A stretch of 64,000 nt of DNA from NCBI RefSeq assembly GCF_009861525.1, contig NZ_WVHL01000005.1, forward strand, positions 1,798,001-1,862,000. The letters run 5' to 3'. Positions 41,284 to 50,800 of the stretch are shown here, in pieces; positions within the stretch are counted from its first letter, which is position 1, and every line of letters begins with the position of its first letter. The notes beneath the pieces are model-generated. The model ran no database searches, was not told the origin of the DNA, and saw only the letters and a list, made by a program, of their open reading frames with translations. Source of the DNA: Pseudomonas sp. LD120 (GTDB taxonomy: Bacteria; Pseudomonadota; Gammaproteobacteria; Pseudomonadales; Pseudomonadaceae). A program made the translations under genes and the position numbers.

Positions 41284-42864
41284 ATGAATCGTTTGTCAGG
41301 ACACAACTACATCGGCGGTGCTCGCAGCGCCCAGGGCAGCGTGCAACTGCAGAGCCTGGATGCCAGCACGGGCCAGGCCCTGCCTGGACATTTCTTCCAG
41401 GCCACCGAGGCCGAAGTACACGCCGCGGCCCAGGCAGCGGCGTCGGCTTATCCGCTGTTTCGCGAACTGGGCGCCGAGCGGCGTGCCCAGTTTCTCGATG
41501 CCATCGCTGATGAACTGGACGCACTGGGTGATGATTTCATCGCCACCGTGTGTCGGGAAACCGCCTTGCCCACGGCACGGATCCAGGGTGAACGCAGTCG
41601 CACCAGCGGCCAGTTGCGGCTGTTTGCCAAGGTCCTGCGTCGAGGTGATTTCCTGGGGGCGCGTATCGACCGTGCCTTGCCCCAGCGCCAGCCTCTGCCG
41701 CGTCCTGATCTGCGCCAGTACCGCATCGGCGTGGGCCCGGTGGCGGTGTTTGGCGCCAGCAATTTTCCCCTGGCGTTCTCCACCGCTGGCGGCGATACCG
41801 CAGCGGCCCTGGCCGCCGGCTGCCCGGTGGTGTTCAAGGCTCATAGCGGGCACATGGCGACCGCCGAGTGGGTGGCGCAGGCCATCATCAGCGCGGCGCA
41901 GCGTAGCGACATGCCGGCCGGGGTGTTCAACATGATCTATGGCGGCGGAGTGGGGGAGTGGCTGGTCAGGCATCCGGCGATCCGTGCGGTGGGCTTTACC
42001 GGTTCGCTCAAGGGTGGCAATGCCCTGTGCCAGATGGCCGCGAGCCGGGCGCAACCGATCCCGGTGTTCGCTGAGATGTCGAGCATCAACCCGGTGATCC
42101 TGCTGCCTGGGGCACTCGCTACCCGGGGCGAGCAAATCGCCGCCGAATTGGCGGGGTCGGTGACCTTGGGCGCGGGTCAATTCTGCACCAATCCAGGCTT
42201 GATCATCGGCCTGCGTTCGCCGCAGTTCAGCGCTTTTGTTCAGCAACTTGGTGCACAGATGAGCAGGCAGGGGCCGCAGACCATGCTCAATCACGGCACC
42301 CTGGCCAGCTATTGCCAGGGTTTGGATGCTCTGCACCGGCATCCTGGCGTGCGACATCTGACCGGTCAGCCGCAGCTGGCAGGTCAGGCCCAACCCCAGT
42401 TGTTCCAGGCCGATGTCCGCCTACTGCTGGAAGGAGATGAGTTGCTCCAGGAAGAAGTTTTCGGTCCGGCCAGCATCGTCATCGAAGTAGCGGATCAAGC
42501 CGAACTGGCGGCAGCGCTGCAGGGCTTGCGCGGTCAGTTGACCGCGACCCTGATCGGTGAGCAACAGGAGCTGCTGGAGCATCGCTGGTTGACGCTGGCC
42601 TTACAGGAAAAGGTTGGCCGCCTGTTGCTCAACGGTTACCCGACCGGGGTCGAAGTTTGCGATGCCATGGTGCATGGCGGGCCCTATCCCGCGACTTCCG
42701 ATGCCCGGGGCACCTCGGTGGGAACTCTGGCCATCGAGCGCTTCCTGCGGCCGGTGTGTTTCCAGAACTACCCGGACGCGCTGCTGCCAGAAGCCCTGCG
42801 CGATGCCAATCCGTTGGGGATTGTGCGCCTGGTGGACGGTGAACCGAGTCGTGCCGTGCTTTGA
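41284..42864 (+). CDS. 2,5-dioxovalerate (2-oxoglutarate semialdehyde) dehydrogenase, ALDH family
   Basis: 526 residues from ATG 41284 (AAGGAAAACCCC). The nucleophile is Cys301 (GQFCTNPG) and the general base Glu264 (AEMSSINP). VFGASNFPLAFS, GFTGSLKGG and EEVFGPASIV are typical of the long KGSADH branch. It oxidises 2-oxoglutarate semialdehyde to 2-oxoglutarate with NAD(P), so the sugar acid enters the TCA cycle. It closes the operon that starts with the MFS gene. The in-frame TTG at 41239 is too close to the FAH stop and has no ribosome site. Confidence 0.9.
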   Translation: MNRLSGHNYIGGARSAQGSVQLQSLDASTGQALPGHFFQATEAEVHAAAQAAASAYPLFRELGAERRAQFLDAIADELDALGDDFIATVCRETALPTARIQGERSRTSGQLRLFAKVLRRGDFLGARIDRALPQRQPLPRPDLRQYRIGVGPVAVFGASNFPLAFSTAGGDTAAALAAGCPVVFKAHSGHMATAEWVAQAIISAAQRSDMPAGVFNMIYGGGVGEWLVRHPAIRAVGFTGSLKGGNALCQMAASRAQPIPVFAEMSSINPVILLPGALATRGEQIAAELAGSVTLGAGQFCTNPGLIIGLRSPQFSAFVQQLGAQMSRQGPQTMLNHGTLASYCQGLDALHRHPGVRHLTGQPQLAGQAQPQLFQADVRLLLEGDELLQEEVFGPASIVIEVADQAELAAALQGLRGQLTATLIGEQQELLEHRWLTLALQEKVGRLLLNGYPTGVEVCDAMVHGGPYPATSDARGTSVGTLAIERFLRPVCFQNYPDALLPEALRDANPLGIVRLVDGEPSRAVL

Positions 42865-42869
42865 ATCCG

Positions 42870-42964
42870 GTAGCCGCTGGCAAGCTGTGGCGAGGCTGCG
42901 AAAAGGCCTGCAGGCCTTGCTTGGAGGTCTGCTGGCGAACCCATTCGCAACCAGCAGCGGCTAC
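42870..42964. repeat. Dispersed intergenic repeat (REP-like), copy 2
   Basis: GTAGCCGCTG (42870-42879) and CAGCGGCTAC (42955-42964) are perfect 10-bp ends. The interior has GGCGAGGCTGCGAAAAGGCC and CCTTGCTTGGAGGTC, closely similar to the element at 25182 and, inverted, to sequence near 60.9 kb. It lies between the convergent dehydrogenase and DMT genes. Confidence 0.75.
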
Positions 42965-43015
42965 ACGACCCCGATTTGGCTTGGACTCGTAGCTGTGGCC
43001 ACGAGAGCCACGGGG

Positions 43016-43912
43016 TCAGCGATCGTTGGCCTTGACCGTCGGGCGCAGCACCAGCCACAAGGCGCCGCCGATCAGCGCGCCGCCATACAGGTGCGCCATG
43101 GACAGCGGCTCATCCAGCAGCAAGGCGCCCCACAACACACCGAACGGTGGAATCATGAAGGTCACGGTCATCGAACGCACCGGGCCGATGGCGCTGAGCA
43201 AGCGGAAATACAGCACATAGGCAAAGGCCGTGCAGCCCAGGCCCAAGCCCAGCAGCGACAGCCACACGCTCCAACCGCCCCAACTGGCCGGCGGTTGGCT
43301 GAGGGCGTCATAGGCGAACAGCGGCAATAGCAGCAGGGTGGCGCCGAGCATGCTGCCCAGGGCCGAAAGGCGGCTGTCCAGTCCGCCCGCCTGATCCAGC
43401 CAGCGCCGGGCGAGGAACCCGGCAAAGCCGTAGCAGGTGGTGGCCATCAGGCAAGACAGGGCACCCAGCAGCAGGTCCTGGTCGAACGCCACGGGGCCTG
43501 CACGGGTCAGGATGCCGACCCCGAACAAGCCCAGGCAGACCCCGGCGATCTTGCTCAGGGACAAGCGTTCATGAAAAAACAGTCCGCCGATCAACACCCC
43601 CATCAACGGCGTGGTGGCGTTGAAGATCGCCGAATACCCGGCGGGCAGCACCTGGGCCGCCACCGAGTACATCGTGGCCGGCACTCCGGAGTTGATCATC
43701 CCAAGCAGTAGCACGGTCTTGAGCTTGCCGCGAAAGTCCCAGCTCACCCGCATTACCAGCAGCATCACCAGCAAGCCGGCGGCGGCGATCGACACCCGAA
43801 AAAAAGCCGTGGGCACCGTGCCCAGTACCGGGGCGATGATGCGCATGAACAAAAAACTCGCGCCCCAGATGGCCGCCAGGGACAACAGACGCAGGAGGTC
43901 GACAAGTCTCAC
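43016..43912 (-). CDS. EamA-family (DMT) transporter
   Basis: 298 residues, about ten helices. LSLAAIWGASFLFMRIIAPVLG at the N-terminus and ATTPLMGVLIGGLFFHERLSLSKIAGVCLGLFGVGIL at the end of the first EamA repeat are typical of the EamA drug/metabolite carriers. The ATG at 43912 starts MRLVDLLRL and is followed downstream by the MCP gene on the same strand direction but further upstream in reading order, so it is probably separately expressed. Substrate unknown. Confidence 0.82.
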   Translation of the reverse strand: MRLVDLLRLLSLAAIWGASFLFMRIIAPVLGTVPTAFFRVSIAAAGLLVMLLVMRVSWDFRGKLKTVLLLGMINSGVPATMYSVAAQVLPAGYSAIFNATTPLMGVLIGGLFFHERLSLSKIAGVCLGLFGVGILTRAGPVAFDQDLLLGALSCLMATTCYGFAGFLARRWLDQAGGLDSRLSALGSMLGATLLLLPLFAYDALSQPPASWGGWSVWLSLLGLGLGCTAFAYVLYFRLLSAIGPVRSMTVTFMIPPFGVLWGALLLDEPLSMAHLYGGALIGGALWLVLRPTVKANDR

Positions 43913-43983
43913 GGCAAATTCCTTTCTCGAAGGGCGGGAATGTTGCCCAGAGGTGGACGACCTGGCAAACCTTATTGCGTGAT

Positions 43984-45609
43984 TTACAGGACAAAGCGCG
44001 TGATCAGGCCATTGAGATCAATCGCCAGTCGTGACAGTTCCTGGCTGGCGGCCGAGGTCTGGGTTGCGCCTGCGGCGGTCTGGGTCGACAGGTCGCGAAT
44101 GTTCACCAGGCTGCGGTCTACGTCCCGTGCCACCAGAGCCTGTTGCTCGGCGGCACTGGCGATTACCAGGTTGCGTTGGCTGATCAGGGAAATCGCGCCG
44201 GTGATTTTCTCCAGGGCGGTGCCGGCGTTACTGGCCCGTTGCAGGGTGTGCCCGGCCTGATCGGCACTGCTTTGCAGGGCGCTGACGGTGGAGTCGGTGC
44301 CGTGCTGAATGCTGCTGATCATGTGCTCGATCTCTGCCGTGGAATCCTGGGTACGCTGGGCCAGCGAGCGCACCTCGTCGGCGACCACGGCAAACCCGCG
44401 TCCGGCTTCACCGGCCCGGGCGGCTTCGATGGCGGCGTTCAATGCCAGCAGGTTGGTCTGCCCGGCGATCCCGCGGATCACCTCCAGGACTTTGCTGATG
44501 TCCTGGGCCTGGGTGGCCAGCCCTTGGGCGTGCTGCGAGGCGCCGAGCACTTCGTTGACCAGGTTCTGGATCGACTCGATGGTTTCGCTGACTTGTTGAT
44601 GACCATGCTGGCTGTCCTGGTCCGAGGCTTCGGAGGCTTCGGCGCTGGACACCGCGTTGCTGGCCACTTCGTCCACCGCCGCGCTCATTTGCGTCACCGC
44701 GGTGGCAGCCTGCTCGATTTCATCGTTCTGCAGTTGCAAGCCCCGGGTGCTTTGTTCCATCACGGAACTCATTTCCTCGGCGGCCGAGGCCAGTTGCCGG
44801 GAAGAATCGGCGATACCACGAATGGTCGAGCGCAGGTTGCCCTGCATTTCGCTCAGCGCGCTCAGCAGTTGCGCCGGTTCGTCCTTGCCGTGGCTGTTGA
44901 TGTTCTGGGTCAGGTCGCCAGCTGCGATGGTTCGCGCCACCGCCAGGGCCTGGGCTAACGGCGCGGTGATGCTGCGGGTGAGCATCCAGGCCAGTGCCAG
45001 GGTGCTGATCAGGGCGAGGGCAATGATCGAACCGACGATCCACAGCGAGCGATCGTAGAGCGCGGCGGCCTCGTTCGCGGCGTTGTCGGCGCCGTTCTGG
45101 TTGAACGTAATGAGGTCCTCCAAGGCCTGGTCCAGTACCTTGCCCTGGGGCGCCAGTTGCTCATTGAGACTGGCATCGGCCTGCTCGGTCATGCCGGCTT
45201 CAATCTGCTTGATGATCTGCTCGAGAATCGTTTCATACCGCGCGACCGCACTTTTGAGTTGCGCAAGCATGGCCGCTTCCTGTGCATCACTGAGCAGGGT
45301 CTTGTGTTGCTCCAGGCGTTGCGCCAGTTCCTGGCGTTGTTCGCTGATGATGCGTTTGCTTTTTTCTTGACTCGCAGGTCGGTCGTCGGCTAGCAGGCGT
45401 AAAGCTTCCATGCGGATGGTGGCGATATTGGCGGCGCTGTCGTGGATGCTCTCAATGGTGGGCATCCACGACGCTTCGATGACTTTTGCACTCTCGCGCA
45501 GGCTTGCCATCTGGCTCAGGCAGAACAGCCCGACTATCACCAGCAGGCAGGCCAACAGTGCAAAACTCAAGCTGGCTCGCAAACCGATTCGAATGTTTCT
45601 GATGGACAT
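43984..45609 (-). CDS. Methyl-accepting chemotaxis protein with a 4HB sensor domain
   Basis: 541 residues. TM1 (about 11-33), a helical periplasmic sensor with Pro/Trp (EASWMPTIESI, 4HB_MCP type, about 35-190), TM2 (about 190-212), a HAMP domain (LARTIAAGDLTQNI), then the long coiled-coil signalling domain with the hairpin tip GIAGQTNLLALNAAIEAARAGEAGRGFAVVADEVRSLA. It relays ligand binding to CheA/CheW at the cell pole. Two ATGs at 45612 and 45609 follow AAGGAG; the second has the better spacing. No ligand is evident. Confidence 0.93.
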   Translation of the reverse strand: MSIRNIRIGLRASLSFALLACLLVIVGLFCLSQMASLRESAKVIEASWMPTIESIHDSAANIATIRMEALRLLADDRPASQEKSKRIISEQRQELAQRLEQHKTLLSDAQEAAMLAQLKSAVARYETILEQIIKQIEAGMTEQADASLNEQLAPQGKVLDQALEDLITFNQNGADNAANEAAALYDRSLWIVGSIIALALISTLALAWMLTRSITAPLAQALAVARTIAAGDLTQNINSHGKDEPAQLLSALSEMQGNLRSTIRGIADSSRQLASAAEEMSSVMEQSTRGLQLQNDEIEQAATAVTQMSAAVDEVASNAVSSAEASEASDQDSQHGHQQVSETIESIQNLVNEVLGASQHAQGLATQAQDISKVLEVIRGIAGQTNLLALNAAIEAARAGEAGRGFAVVADEVRSLAQRTQDSTAEIEHMISSIQHGTDSTVSALQSSADQAGHTLQRASNAGTALEKITGAISLISQRNLVIASAAEQQALVARDVDRSLVNIRDLSTQTAAGATQTSAASQELSRLAIDLNGLITRFVL

Positions 45610-45612
45610 CAT

Positions 45613-46023
45613 GTGCTCCTTGACGGCGGTAAAAAGTCTGAAGCCCTCGCTGGATAGGTTTGTTTTTATAGAAGAGGGAGAGCGCCTTATATGTCAAAGT
45701 GCCACTACTCCGAAAGGCCTTGAATAGAGCCTTCTTCTTAAAACCGATGGCGTGTCGATGGATAAAAAAGGTGCGGGGGGGGCTCAGGCGCAACGGTCTG
45801 GTGGGGCTCACGCCGTGCTGCTGGCGGCCTACAGGTGAATCGATTAAGTTCGCCCAAGGGTGACTGTCGAGGGTTTTTATTGACCGAGCGGTCGGTTAAA
45901 AAAAATGACTGGCGGCCCGTAACGATTGCGGATCGCCAGTGGCCGGGAGCAAAAATGCGCTTCTCCTCAGGCGGTTTCACTGGCTAAGCTCAGGCACCGC
46001 AAAATTCCCGCAGAGGTCTTCTT
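45613..46023. other. Divergent promoter region between the MCP gene and aceK
   Basis: 411 bp with no gene. On the minus strand, TTGACA (45692-45697) and TTCTAT (45668-45673) are 18 bp apart, a possible MCP promoter. TTGACCGA (45880-45887) and TCGGTTAA (45892-45899) form a 20-bp dyad like a TetR-type operator, though no TetR gene is near. ACTGGCG/CGCCAGT flank the start-proximal half for aceK. The dyad has AT-runs on both sides, but in neither strand does a T-run follow it, so it is not a terminator. Confidence 0.45.
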
Positions 46024-47745
46024 ATGCCGCAGTCATGGCCCGCCGCCGATATCGCTCGAATGATCCTTGATGGCTTCGACGACTATCGCGAGCACTTTCG
46101 CCAGATCACCGATGGTGCCCGGCAACGCTTCGAGCAGGCGCAGTGGCAGGAGGCACAGGCCGCTTCGGCGGCGCGGATCAATCTGTATGAGGACAAGGTC
46201 GGCGAAACCGTGGCCCGGCTGCATCAGACCTTCAATGACGGGGCGCTGATGGACGTCAGTCATTGGCCTCTGGTGAAGAGCGCCTACATCAGTCTGATCG
46301 ACCTGCGTTTTGACGATGAACTGTCCGAGACTTGGTACAACTCGATCTTCTGTGGGTTGTTCAGTCATGACCTGATCAGCGATGGCTGCATGTTCATCCA
46401 CACCACCCGGCCCAGCCTGCGCCGGGCCCGGGCCGCGCAGACCCGCACTTACAAGCCCCAGGGCAACCTGTCGGCGATGCTTGAACAAGTGTTTGCCGAC
46501 TACCGTTTCAGCGCGGGTTACGCCGACCTGCCGGGCGACTTGCGGCGCCTTGAGGCGCAGCTCCGGGAGAACCTGCCGGACTGGGTGTGCAAGGACCCGG
46601 AACTGACCCTGGAGCTGTTCTCTTCGGTGCTGTATCGCAACAAGGGCGCCTACCTGGTGGGGCGCATCTTCACCCATGAAGAGCAGTGGCCGCTGGTGAT
46701 CCCGCTGCTGCACCGCGAAGGCCGGGGCATCCAGATCGACGCCCTGATTACCGACGAGGCCGATGTCTCGATCATCTTCTCCTTCACTCGCTCGTACTTC
46801 ATGGTGGATGTGCCGGTGCCGGCGGAATTCATCGGCTTTCTCAAGCGCATCCTGCCGGGCAAGCACATTGCCGAGCTGTACACCTCCATCGGCTTCTACA
46901 AGCACGGCAAGTCGGAGTTCTACCGCGCCCTGATCAACCACCTGGCCAGTACCGACGACCGTTTCATCATGGCCCCGGGGGTGCGCGGCATGGTCATGAG
47001 CGTGTTCACCTTGCCGGGCTTCAACACCGTGTTCAAGATCATCAAGGACCGTTTCTCGCCGTCGAAGAACGTCGACAGGGCCACGGTGATCGAGAAGTAC
47101 CGGCTGGTGAAAAGCGTCGATCGGGTCGGGCGCATGGCCGACACCCAGGAGTTCGCCGATTTCCGCTTTCCCCTGAGCAAGTTCGACCCGGCGTGCCTTG
47201 AAGAACTGCTGGAAGTGGCGCCGTCCACCGTGGCAGTGGATGGCGACACCGTGCTGATTCGCCACTGCTGGACCGAGCGTCGCATGACCCCGCTCAATCT
47301 TTACCTGGAGCACGCCAATCCGGATCAGGTGCGCGAGGCCCTGGAGGATTACGGCCTGGCGATCAAGCAGTTGGCGGCGGCCAACATCTTCCCCGGTGAC
47401 ATGCTGCTGAAAAACTTCGGCGTCACCCGCCACGGTCGAGTGGTGTTCTACGACTACGACGAGATCTGCTTTCTCACCGAAGCCAACTTCCGCCACATTC
47501 CGGCGCCGCGCACCCCGGAAGATGAAATGGCGTCCGAACCCTGGTACTCCATCGGGCCTCAGGATGTGTTCCCCGAGGAGTTCCCGCCGTTCCTGTTCGC
47601 CGATGCCGGCCAGCGCAAGCTGTTCGACCAGTTGCACGGCGAACTGTACAACGCCGACTACTGGAAGGGCCTGCAAGAGGCGATTCGCGCCGGCAAAATC
47701 ATCGATGTCTTCCCTTACCGGCGCAAAGGCCTGGAAGACGAATAA
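46024..47745 (+). CDS. aceK: Isocitrate dehydrogenase kinase/phosphatase
   Basis: 573 residues (E. coli AceK 578). The protein phosphorylates and dephosphorylates isocitrate dehydrogenase to divide carbon between the TCA cycle and the glyoxylate bypass. The C-terminal kinase-like lobe has FGVTRHGRVVFYDYDEICFL, with the catalytic DYDE acidic pair, and IGFYKHGKSEFYRAL and SIIFSFTRSYFMVD are AceK signatures. The N-terminal regulatory domain covers about 1-300. A single gene here, not in an aceBA operon as in E. coli. A long inverted repeat follows the stop. Confidence 0.95.
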   Translation: MPQSWPAADIARMILDGFDDYREHFRQITDGARQRFEQAQWQEAQAASAARINLYEDKVGETVARLHQTFNDGALMDVSHWPLVKSAYISLIDLRFDDELSETWYNSIFCGLFSHDLISDGCMFIHTTRPSLRRARAAQTRTYKPQGNLSAMLEQVFADYRFSAGYADLPGDLRRLEAQLRENLPDWVCKDPELTLELFSSVLYRNKGAYLVGRIFTHEEQWPLVIPLLHREGRGIQIDALITDEADVSIIFSFTRSYFMVDVPVPAEFIGFLKRILPGKHIAELYTSIGFYKHGKSEFYRALINHLASTDDRFIMAPGVRGMVMSVFTLPGFNTVFKIIKDRFSPSKNVDRATVIEKYRLVKSVDRVGRMADTQEFADFRFPLSKFDPACLEELLEVAPSTVAVDGDTVLIRHCWTERRMTPLNLYLEHANPDQVREALEDYGLAIKQLAAANIFPGDMLLKNFGVTRHGRVVFYDYDEICFLTEANFRHIPAPRTPEDEMASEPWYSIGPQDVFPEEFPPFLFADAGQRKLFDQLHGELYNADYWKGLQEAIRAGKIIDVFPYRRKGLEDE

Positions 47746-47752
47746 AAGTGCA

Positions 47753-47810
47753 GGAGCCGGCGTGCCGGCGAAGGCGTCCTCACGGGCCCCTTCACCGGCA
47801 CGCCGGCTCC
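47753..47810. repeat. Long REP-type inverted repeat between aceK and hrpA
   Basis: 22-base arms (47753-47774 and 47789-47810) with one mismatch, beginning GGAGCCGGCGTGCCGG, around a 14-base loop. Its position, 8 bases after aceK, makes it a likely transcription or mRNA-decay barrier. GTAGGAGCCGGC-type REP family. Confidence 0.85.
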
Positions 47811-47877
47811 TACGTATTGCCTGGACTTTTCTGCGACAATCGCGGCCTGCCTAAATAGACGACATTTTGCGTACCTG

Positions 47878-50800
47878 ATGACTTCTGAATCGCCTGCAAT
47901 CGACCAACTGTTGAAAAATCTCGATCAAGCCATGCTCGCCGACCGCCACCGGTTGCGCCGGCAGTTGCTTGAACTGCGCAAGAAGCCCGACGAGGCCAAG
48001 CTCGCCCAGTGGCTGGAGCGGATGCAGGCGTCGTGCAACCTGGTGACGGCGCGGCGCGCGAGCGTGCCGCTGATCCGCTATGACGACAGCCTGCCGATCG
48101 CCGCCAAGCGCGACGAAATCAAGGACGCGCTGCTCAAGCATCAGGTGCTGATCATTGCCGGTGAGACCGGCTCGGGCAAAACCACCCAGTTGCCGAAGAT
48201 CTGCCTGGAAATCGGTCGTGGCCAGCACGGCCTGATCGGCCATACCCAGCCCCGGCGGATCGCCGCCCGCAGCGTCGCCAGCCGAGTGGCCGAAGAACTG
48301 GCCACGCCCCTGGGGTCGCTGGTGGGCTACCAGGTGCGTTTCGAGGACCAGAGCGACGCCAGCACTCTGATCAAGCTGATGACCGACGGTATCCTGCTGG
48401 CGGAAACCCAGAACGATCGTTTTCTCGAACGCTACGACACGATCATCGTCGACGAGGCCCACGAGCGCAGCCTGAACATCGACTTCCTCCTTGGCTACCT
48501 CAAGACCCTGTTGCCACGGCGTCCGGACCTGAAGGTCATCATCACCTCGGCGACCATCGACCTGGAGCGCTTCTCCAAGCACTTCGATAACGCGCCGATC
48601 GTCGAAGTCTCCGGGCGCACCTTCCCGGTGGAAACCTGGTATCGGCCCTTGACCCTGGAACAGGACGAGGAGGGCAACCGGGTCGAGGACGACCTCACGG
48701 TGGATCAGGCGATCCTCGCCACCCTGGATGAAATCGCCGCCTACGAGCGCAGCGAACGCCGCAGCCCCGGAGACGTGCTGGTGTTCCTGCCCGGCGAGCG
48801 GGAGATCCGCGACGCCGCGGACATGCTGCGCAAGGCCCAGCTCAAGCACACCGAGATCCTGCCGCTGTATGCGCGCCTGTCGCCGGCGGAGCAGCAGCGG
48901 ATCTTCCAGTCCCACCCGGGGCGGCGCGTGGTGCTGGCAACCAACGTCGCGGAAACCTCGCTGACCGTGCCGGGCATCCGCTACGTGATCGACAGCGGCA
49001 CCGCGCGCATCAGCCGCTACAGCTACCGGGCCAAGGTCCAACGCCTGCCCATCGAGGCGATTTCCCAGGCCAGCGCCAACCAGCGCAAGGGCCGCTGCGG
49101 CCGGGTCGAACCAGGGATCTGTGTGCGCCTGTACAGCGAGGAGGATTTCCTCGGCCGGCCAGAGTTCACCGACCCGGAGATCCTGCGCACCAACCTGGCG
49201 GCGGTGATCCTGCAGATGCTCCATCTGCGCCTGGGCGAAATCACCGCGTTCCCCTTTATCGAGCCGCCGGATGGCAAGGCCATCAGCGACGGTTTCAACC
49301 TGCTGCAAGAACTCTCGGCGGTGGACCGCAACAGCCAGCTGACGCCCCTGGGCCGACAGTTGGCGCGCCTGCCGGTGGACCCGCGCATGGGCCGCATGCT
49401 GCTGGAAGCGGCCAGGCTCGGCAGCCTGCAGGAAGTGCTGATCGTCGCCAGTGCCATGTCGATCCAGGACCCCCGCGAACGCCCACCGGAGCGCCAGCAG
49501 GCCGCTGATCAGGCCCACGCGCAGTGGAAAGACGTGGACTCGGACTTCGCCGGGCTGGTCAATCTGTGGCGCGGCTTCGAAGAACAGCGCCAGGCCCTGA
49601 CCGCCAGCCCACTGCGCAATTGGTGCCGCAAGAACTTCCTGAATTACCTGCGCCTGCGGGAATGGCGCGATTCGCACCGGCAACTGAGCCTGATCTGTCG
49701 CGACCTGCAACTGAGCCTGAACAAGGAACCGGCGGATTACCCGAAACTGCACAAGGCGGTCTTGGTTGGCCTCTTGAGCCAGATCGGCCAGAAGACCGAG
49801 GACGGCGACTACCTCGGTGCCCGTCAGCGGCGCTTCTGGATTCACCCGTCCTCGGGCTTGGGCAAGAAACGCCCGCAATGGCTGATGACCGCCGAGTTGG
49901 TGGAAACCACCAAGCTCTATGCGCGCATGGTGGCCAAGATCGAGCCGGACTGGATCGAGCCCCTGGCCGGCCACCTGGTGAAGAAAAACCACTTCGAGCC
50001 CCATTGGGAGAAGAAGCGCGGCCAGGTGGTGGCCTACGAGCAGATCACCCTGTTCGGGCTGATCGTGGTCGGCCGCCGGCCGGTGCATTACGGCCCGGTG
50101 GACCCGGTGGTGTCCCGCGAGCTGTTTATCCGCGAGGCCCTGGTGCGCGGCGAGATCCAGTCCAAGACCAAGTGTCTGACAGCCAATACCCAACTGCTGG
50201 AGCAGCTCGACGCCCTGGAGGCCAAGGCCCGGCGCCGCGACATCCTGGCAGACGAGGAAACCCTGTTCGCCTTCTACGATGAGCGCCTGCCGGCGGAGAT
50301 CCATCAGACCGCGACCTTCGACAGTTGGTACCGGGTGCACAGCCAGAAGAACCCGCAGTTGCTGATCATGCGCGAGGAAGATGTGCTGGCCCGCGAGGCC
50401 AGCGAAGTCACCGCCAAGCAGTACCCGGACACCCTGCACATCGGCGACCTGGAACTGGCCCTGAGTTATCACTTCGAACCCAACCATCCCCGCGACGGCG
50501 TGACCCTGCGGGTGCCGGCGCCGCTGCTGCCGGCGCTGCCCGCCGAGCGACTGGAATGGCTGGTGCCGGGGCTGATCGAGGCCAAGTGCATTGCCCTGGT
50601 GCGCAACCTGCCCAAGGCCCTGCGCAAGAACTTCGTCCCGGTGCCGGACTTCGTCAAGGCGGCCTTGCAGCGCCTGGAATTTGCCGAAGGTTCGTTGCCC
50701 CAGGCCCTGGGCCGCGAGCTGCTGCGCATGACTGGCGCGCGGGTCAGCGATGAGGCCTGGAGCGAAGCCGAACAACAGGTGGAAAGCCACCTGCGGATGA

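Noticed and set aside
46033..47676. 547-residue minus-strand frame opposite aceK
   Set aside because: Antisense shadow of aceK with no recognisable domain and no ribosome site. The plus-strand protein shows AceK signatures.
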